Shown: piece after piece, positions 56,150-64,000 of the stretch | Layout: each line of letters begins with the position of its first letter | Numbering within the stretch: the first letter of the stretch is position 1 | Assembly (NCBI GenBank): GCA_946122785.1 | Contig: CAMGYJ010000004.1 | Span: forward strand, 61,636,679-61,700,678 | DNA length: 64,000 bases | Reading direction: 5' to 3' | Origin: Linum tenue | Lineage: Eukaryota > Streptophyta > Magnoliopsida > Malpighiales > Linaceae | The notes under the pieces: generated by a model | The model's database searches: none | The model's input: the letters and a program-made list of their open reading frames with translations, nothing else | What the model was told of the DNA's origin: nothing | Position numbers and translations under genes: made by a program

Positions 56150-56690
56150 CAGGCTATGTGCTCTGTCTCACTCCTGTGGCGTGTTTGGAAATCTCGTAAC
56201 TTTGTGGTTTTTCGAATCTACTCTGGTTTGGGTAGATGTTTTGGCCGCACAGTATGATGGGCAGGGGCAGGAGTGGTTCGGGAATCCTGCTTGTAGTGAT
56301 TGAGCGCTGGTACGAGGGGATGGTTCAGTCGGAATTAGGTGCAGAGTGTGGAAATTGCATTGTTTGTTCGTTTGATGGGCCAATTATTGCATGGTCTCAT
56401 TCGGCGGCAGGTTAGGTGTTGAAGGATGTCCGAGGGGTGTAGCAGTGACGAGAGCTTAGCAATACCTAGGGTTGTAGGATCCTTTCCATGACAAGTTGGT
56501 GGCTCTTCGCTATGCTTTGAGATGGTGCGTTGATTTGGGATTGCAGGAAGTTGTGTTTGAAGGTGACGAGAAAGTGTCGATTGACAAGGTGAACGAGCAT
56601 AGTTGCGCAATTCATGCCATGTTATCATCTGTGACGCATTTGCTTGTTTGTCCTCGAAATAACAGGTTATATATCATTTGGTAGTTCGAA
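56150..56690 (+). mobile_element. degraded LINE-derived RNase H (RVT_3) fragment
   Basis: The frame 56496-56684 reads ALRYALRWCVDLGLQEVVFE, then GDEKVSIDKVN, ending HLLVCP. This is the core of the plant RVT_3/RNase H-like domain found after LINE reverse transcriptases. Upstream, in another frame, WRVWKSRNFVVF matches the end of a zf-RVT domain. Stops and frameshifts separate the pieces. Confidence 0.6.
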
Positions 56691-57480
56691 AGGGTCTGTC
56701 TCTGACTCTCTGTATCCTGCTAGCTTGGTAGGGTTAATTTCCATCAATGGTTTTCGATTTCTTGAACCGTGTATCCCCCATCTATCTTGGTGGTTCAAAG
56801 CATCTTTTGGAAAAAGGAAAAATGATAGGATATTCGTATCAACCTAATCTGGATGGATTAGATTGAATGGTGCAAGCACTTCAATACTAAAAAATGGTGT
56901 AGGAATTACAATTTTGATCTAATATGTTCTATCTAACGTGAATTGGGGGTGCACGGATATTCTGATCAACCTAATCCATTTTAACTGGCCTTATTCTTGA
57001 CTTTAATAAAATTATTTCAAACTTGTTTTTTTTATTACATCATATTAATGCCTCTTCCTTATCCCGAACAACATGCATTTGCTGCGGAGAATAAGACACT
57101 CAACGGTTTTGTTTTCTGGTAATTTTCCTGATTTACTTTTATTTGATTTTCATATTGAATGGTTTGGTTAACCAAACCAAACTCACAGCCTAGCCTATAA
57201 CCAACTCACCATGTTTCTTGGATTGATAAAGGAAACAATTCGATTACCAAACTTCATTTTCTAACCATTCAAAAACTACCAAAAGCAGCACTATAGCTCA
57301 ACGATGAGATCTGATTATGCAGTGGATTAAGCAGTGGGCTATTTCTTCATTCGCGTTGCAAAAGGTTGGGCTCCACTAAAACTAGGCACCTAATTAAGCT
57401 GTGGGCCAAAGCCCACTCTTTCTATCTCAGCCGTTCAGGCTAACAAAGTAACGAAGCCCAAGAGGCGAAGAGCATTCTGT
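56691..57480. other. AT-rich intergenic, no gene seen
   Basis: No supported coding or RNA feature. Confidence 0.5.
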
Positions 57481-59770
57481 ACAACGACCCTGCAACTGCA
57501 AATGGCGTTGGCGATGATGGCTCTCAAGATTCCGGCAACGCCCGCCTCAGGCAGCTCCGCTACAATTTACAAACAAGAGCTCAAGCGGGACCTCTCGTAA
57601 AACCCACCAACCCAAATTTCCTTCCTCCCTTTTGTTCCTTCTATACGCAAAATTCATCCAATCTGCTTCCTTTTCAGATGCAGGATGTTCTCGTTTTTCG
57701 CTTTCTCCTTCTCGATCATGTCGGTGCTCACCGGAATAACCACTCTTTACAACAATGGGTCGACCTTCGGAGGGCCCGTCTCGTTGTTATATGGCTGGTG
57801 CATAGCCGGGTTGTTCACCATGTTTGTCGGGTCCGCAATGGGTGACATTTGCTCTGCTTACCCGACATCGAGTGGTCTCTGCTCGCCGGCCCTTCTTGGG
57901 CGCCTTATGCTTCCTGGATCACTGGCTGGTATGCTTATGCAAATCTTCTTTCTTTAAAAAATTACATAAGAACTTCTGCGCTCAAATTCATCAACTCTTA
58001 CTGAAACTTGAGATGTCACAATAAAGATTCAGAGCGTGCATTTAGTTCAAATCTGGGTGTGCCTCTGGGGGGTCCATTGTCGGATTGTACTGTTCTTGTT
58101 TGCTGCTTCAGGCTGGTGGGTTGCTGTTTGTTTTATTCTTACTGTCCTTTGAATGTTTTTTGCTTCTCCATTTAAGAATTGCGAAACATGTATGGCTCCC
58201 ACCGATTCAGTTAAGCAGAATGTTTTGATGGGGAAGACTGGGTTCTTTTTTCGCATTGCTTTCCTAATCTGGCTTTTCTGTTTAGTGGCAAACTTGTTTT
58301 GACTTTGGCTTACTAGAGTTTTCGGGTCAGATAGATGATGACTTGATTATGATTACACAAAAGGATCCTAATGTCTTCGTGATTCCTTGGTCTTGGCGTG
58401 ATCAATATTAGACAACTGACAAATGATTAGCAGCTAGCTAAATGACACTGCATTACAATTCAATCTTTGTTTTTAATGTCATAACTTATCCTAATGCCAA
58501 AAACATATTTTTTTTTTGTCGGTGTTTATCACTTCCCTGCAGGTTTGACATTGTTGGCCAGGTTATGTATGATCTACTCAGAGTTTTGATGTCAGATTCT
58601 GTACTAGGAATGTCAAGAGCGTAAGCTGTAATGAATTTTCTGGCATTATTTCATTCGTTGCAGTGGGCTGTGACGACAAGCATGGACTTTTCCCTTGCAA
58701 AAATGATTCAGGTGACCATTCTGCTGAGCACAAGTGGTCAAAATGGTGGTGGATATCAAGCGTCGAAGTATGTAGGCATTGCTTTGCATGGTGGCACCCT
58801 TTTCCTCCATGGCGGATATCAAGCATCGAAGTACGTATCATTGATTGTTCTTTGATAGACAGAGGAAACAAAGAGCGCTGACAAGAATGGTCCAAAGGGG
58901 ACAATAAGTTCCATCGGAATATCAGTCATATTTGGATGGCTGTACATACTTGGAATCACATTTTCTGTCACCCAACATCCCTTCTCTGCTGAGTGGAAAC
59001 AACGATGCCAGTGGCTATGCCATAGCCGAAATATTCTACCAAGTACCAAGCTTTCAAAAGAAGATATGGAAGTGGAGTTGGTGGGATTATATGCTTAGGA
59101 GTTGTTGCAGTTGCCATCTTCTTCTGTGGTACGAGTTTGGTAACTAGCAACTCCAGGATGGCTTATGCGTTCTCTAGAGATGGAGTCCTGTCATTCTCTT
59201 TGCTCTGGCACAAAGTCAACGACCAACAAGTTCCCGTCAATGCTGTTTGATTGTCTGTTGTCATATCCTTCTGCATGGCGTTAATGGTAATAATGCTATC
59301 TTTAGAACATATCTGTCTGTTCATTCCTAGCTCACAATTAACCCGACAATTTGATCATATTCTTAATAATGCAGTATCTTTGAAGCAAAGTGGCATTTCA
59401 GGCAATGGTGTCCACAGCAAACCATCGGGCTTTATATTGTGTATGCCGTGCCAATCTTTTTTCGGGGTGACATTGGCTTGCAAGAGGTTGTTCGGAGCCT
59501 GTTACACTTGGGTATAGTCTCGCTATTGTTTGGATTGCTGTGATCTGGGTTGTGACTATCTCGATTCTTCTCTCTTCTGGTAGCCCACCCTATCACCATC
59601 GAGACACTCAACTATACACAGGTAGCAGTGGGGGGATTGTTTCTGTTGGTTGTTTGTGGATGGGGTTTCAGTGCCAGGAAGTGGTTTAGAGGTCCCGGTG
59701 ACCAATGTGACTGTATAGATCAATTGGCATTCTGCTATTGTTGGAGTGTCATAGGAATATTGAATCAATG
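57481..59770 (+). pseudogene. BAT1: amino-acid permease pseudogene (BAT1/GABA-permease type)
   Basis: A broken copy of a bidirectional amino-acid transporter of the APC family. Pieces of the family appear in order on the plus strand: an N-terminal DSGNARLRQLRY block (from ~57500), FSFSIMSVLTGITTLYN and GGPVSLLYGWCIAGLFTMFV (57700-57850), ICSAYPTSSGL, SWAPYASWITGW (another frame), WAVTTSMDFSLAKMIQ and GGGYQASKYVGIALHGG (58660-58800), SADKNGPKGTISSIGISV (58865-58925), GYAIAEIF (near 59015), SRMAYAFSRDGV (59155-59190) and a C-terminal LNY-TQVAVGG-like end (~59610). Frames change between pieces, with stops, a repeat of the QASKY unit and lost segments, including most of the region between the SKY and SADKNG blocks. 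It cannot encode a 12-span permease. The plausible N-terminal exon also has a ~7-bp insertion. Confidence 0.82.
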
Positions 59771-60395
59771 TTGAGATGTAGCATATTTAGTTCATCAATG
59801 AGCTTCCCCAACGCAAGACATCAGCTAGCCATGCAGAATAATGATTCACATTGACTAGATTGGGCTCACGAGAAGTAATTTCTTCTTCCTCAAGCAAAGA
59901 CACCGTCTCATTGTTAGTACTTCGGCTGCAACTGACTCTGACCACCTGCGGCATGTTTTTTGTGGAGGCCCGCCATTGATGCTCACCCTGTCGGATATGT
60001 TTCCCGCTTCAAAGGAGGTAAAACTAATGGATTCTGTTTAAGCCACTGTATTGTTAAATGGATGTTATTTGTTTGATGTAACTGAATTATGTGAGACATA
60101 TTGGCAAAAATTACGCCTATAATACGTGTTTGACCACATAAGTGCCTTATAAAATATCCAGCGGTTCACCTTCCCCTTCACGTAAGAAAATTGCATTTGA
60201 CAAAATGGCCAATTTGTCTGTTAATGGCCTTTCTTGTCAAACATGAATTATTATAACACCTTTGAGAACAGAAAGGAGAAAAATACCCTTAAATGACAGC
60301 GATGTGTCATTAGGATAACAATTTACTACCTATAGACTTCGGTGAAAATATGAACTGATCTGTGTGTTTCATTCTACAATTCCCAGCAGATAACT
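59771..60395. other. intergenic, promoter side of receptor-kinase gene E
   Basis: The left part may still be the 3' flank of the dead permease gene. The right part is the presumed promoter of gene E. No other feature is supported. Confidence 0.5.
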
Positions 60396-63806
<3,411 letters not shown>

Positions 63807-64000
63807 ATGGAAAGCTACACATTTGATACAAAAAGTGTTTGTCTATTTTTACCTGAGAGTAGCTACCCGTTCTAAACTTCTTAGACAACTCTCTACTGCA
63901 TCATGTTAAGATATATGTTACCCACCTTTCATTCCTGTAATTAGAGTAGCGCATATGGATTGAATTCATGTATTGGATTGAATGGATTCGTAGATTCATG

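Overview
This window is nuclear DNA of a flowering plant, most likely a core eudicot. The evidence is intron-rich genes with GT-AG borders, single-copy plant families (CSU1/NOSIP, EMB2217-type PPR, plasma-membrane H+-ATPase), S-domain receptor kinases, and a plant transposon complement: Ty1/copia LTRs, a TRIM, LINE tails, hAT-like elements and Mutator-like elements. No organellar, viral or bacterial replicon is present.

Left third (1-25.7 kb): this part mixes single genes with transposons. The 3' end of a copia retrotransposon (1-1142) sits about 20 bp inside an intron of a serine carboxypeptidase-like gene, whose first five exons run leftwards (2097-1163). Next come a PLAC8 gene (5006-3274, minus), a CSU1/NOSIP RING-type gene (7989-6060, minus), a hAT-like element (8946-9630), a small conserved plant protein (9898-10377, plus), repeat debris, a solo LTR (13345-13728), a LINE tail, an unrecognised two-exon gene (15025-16968, plus) whose intron holds TRIM sequences in a palindrome, and an EF-hand gene (18980-18522, minus).

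The structural highlight is at 21031-24233. An older Mutator-like element with a perfect 9-bp target duplication carries a younger Pack-MULE (22463-24017). The Pack-MULE has ~402-bp nearly identical terminal inverted repeats, a perfect 10-bp target duplication and a captured B-box zinc-finger gene whose reading frame runs into the inverted repeat. The nest ends 120 bp before the ATG of an F-box gene (24353-25681, plus).

Right two thirds (28-64 kb): five G-type lectin S-receptor-like kinase genes lie on the plus strand (A 28378-31525, B 43693-47001, C 48311-51389, D 52583-56080, E 60396-63806), all with the same seven-exon layout. A is separated from the others by an EMB2217-like mitochondrial PPR gene (31803-34439) and a 16-exon plasma-membrane H+-ATPase gene (36764-41108). 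B, C and D form a closely related tandem subgroup; B has a one-base deletion in exon 1 and is probably a pseudogene. A decayed BAT1-type amino-acid permease lies between D and E. LINE fragments and short repeats fill the gaps. The receptor kinases fit a fast-evolving tandem family for surface perception; the other genes are housekeeping or developmental neighbours and do not form a joint pathway.
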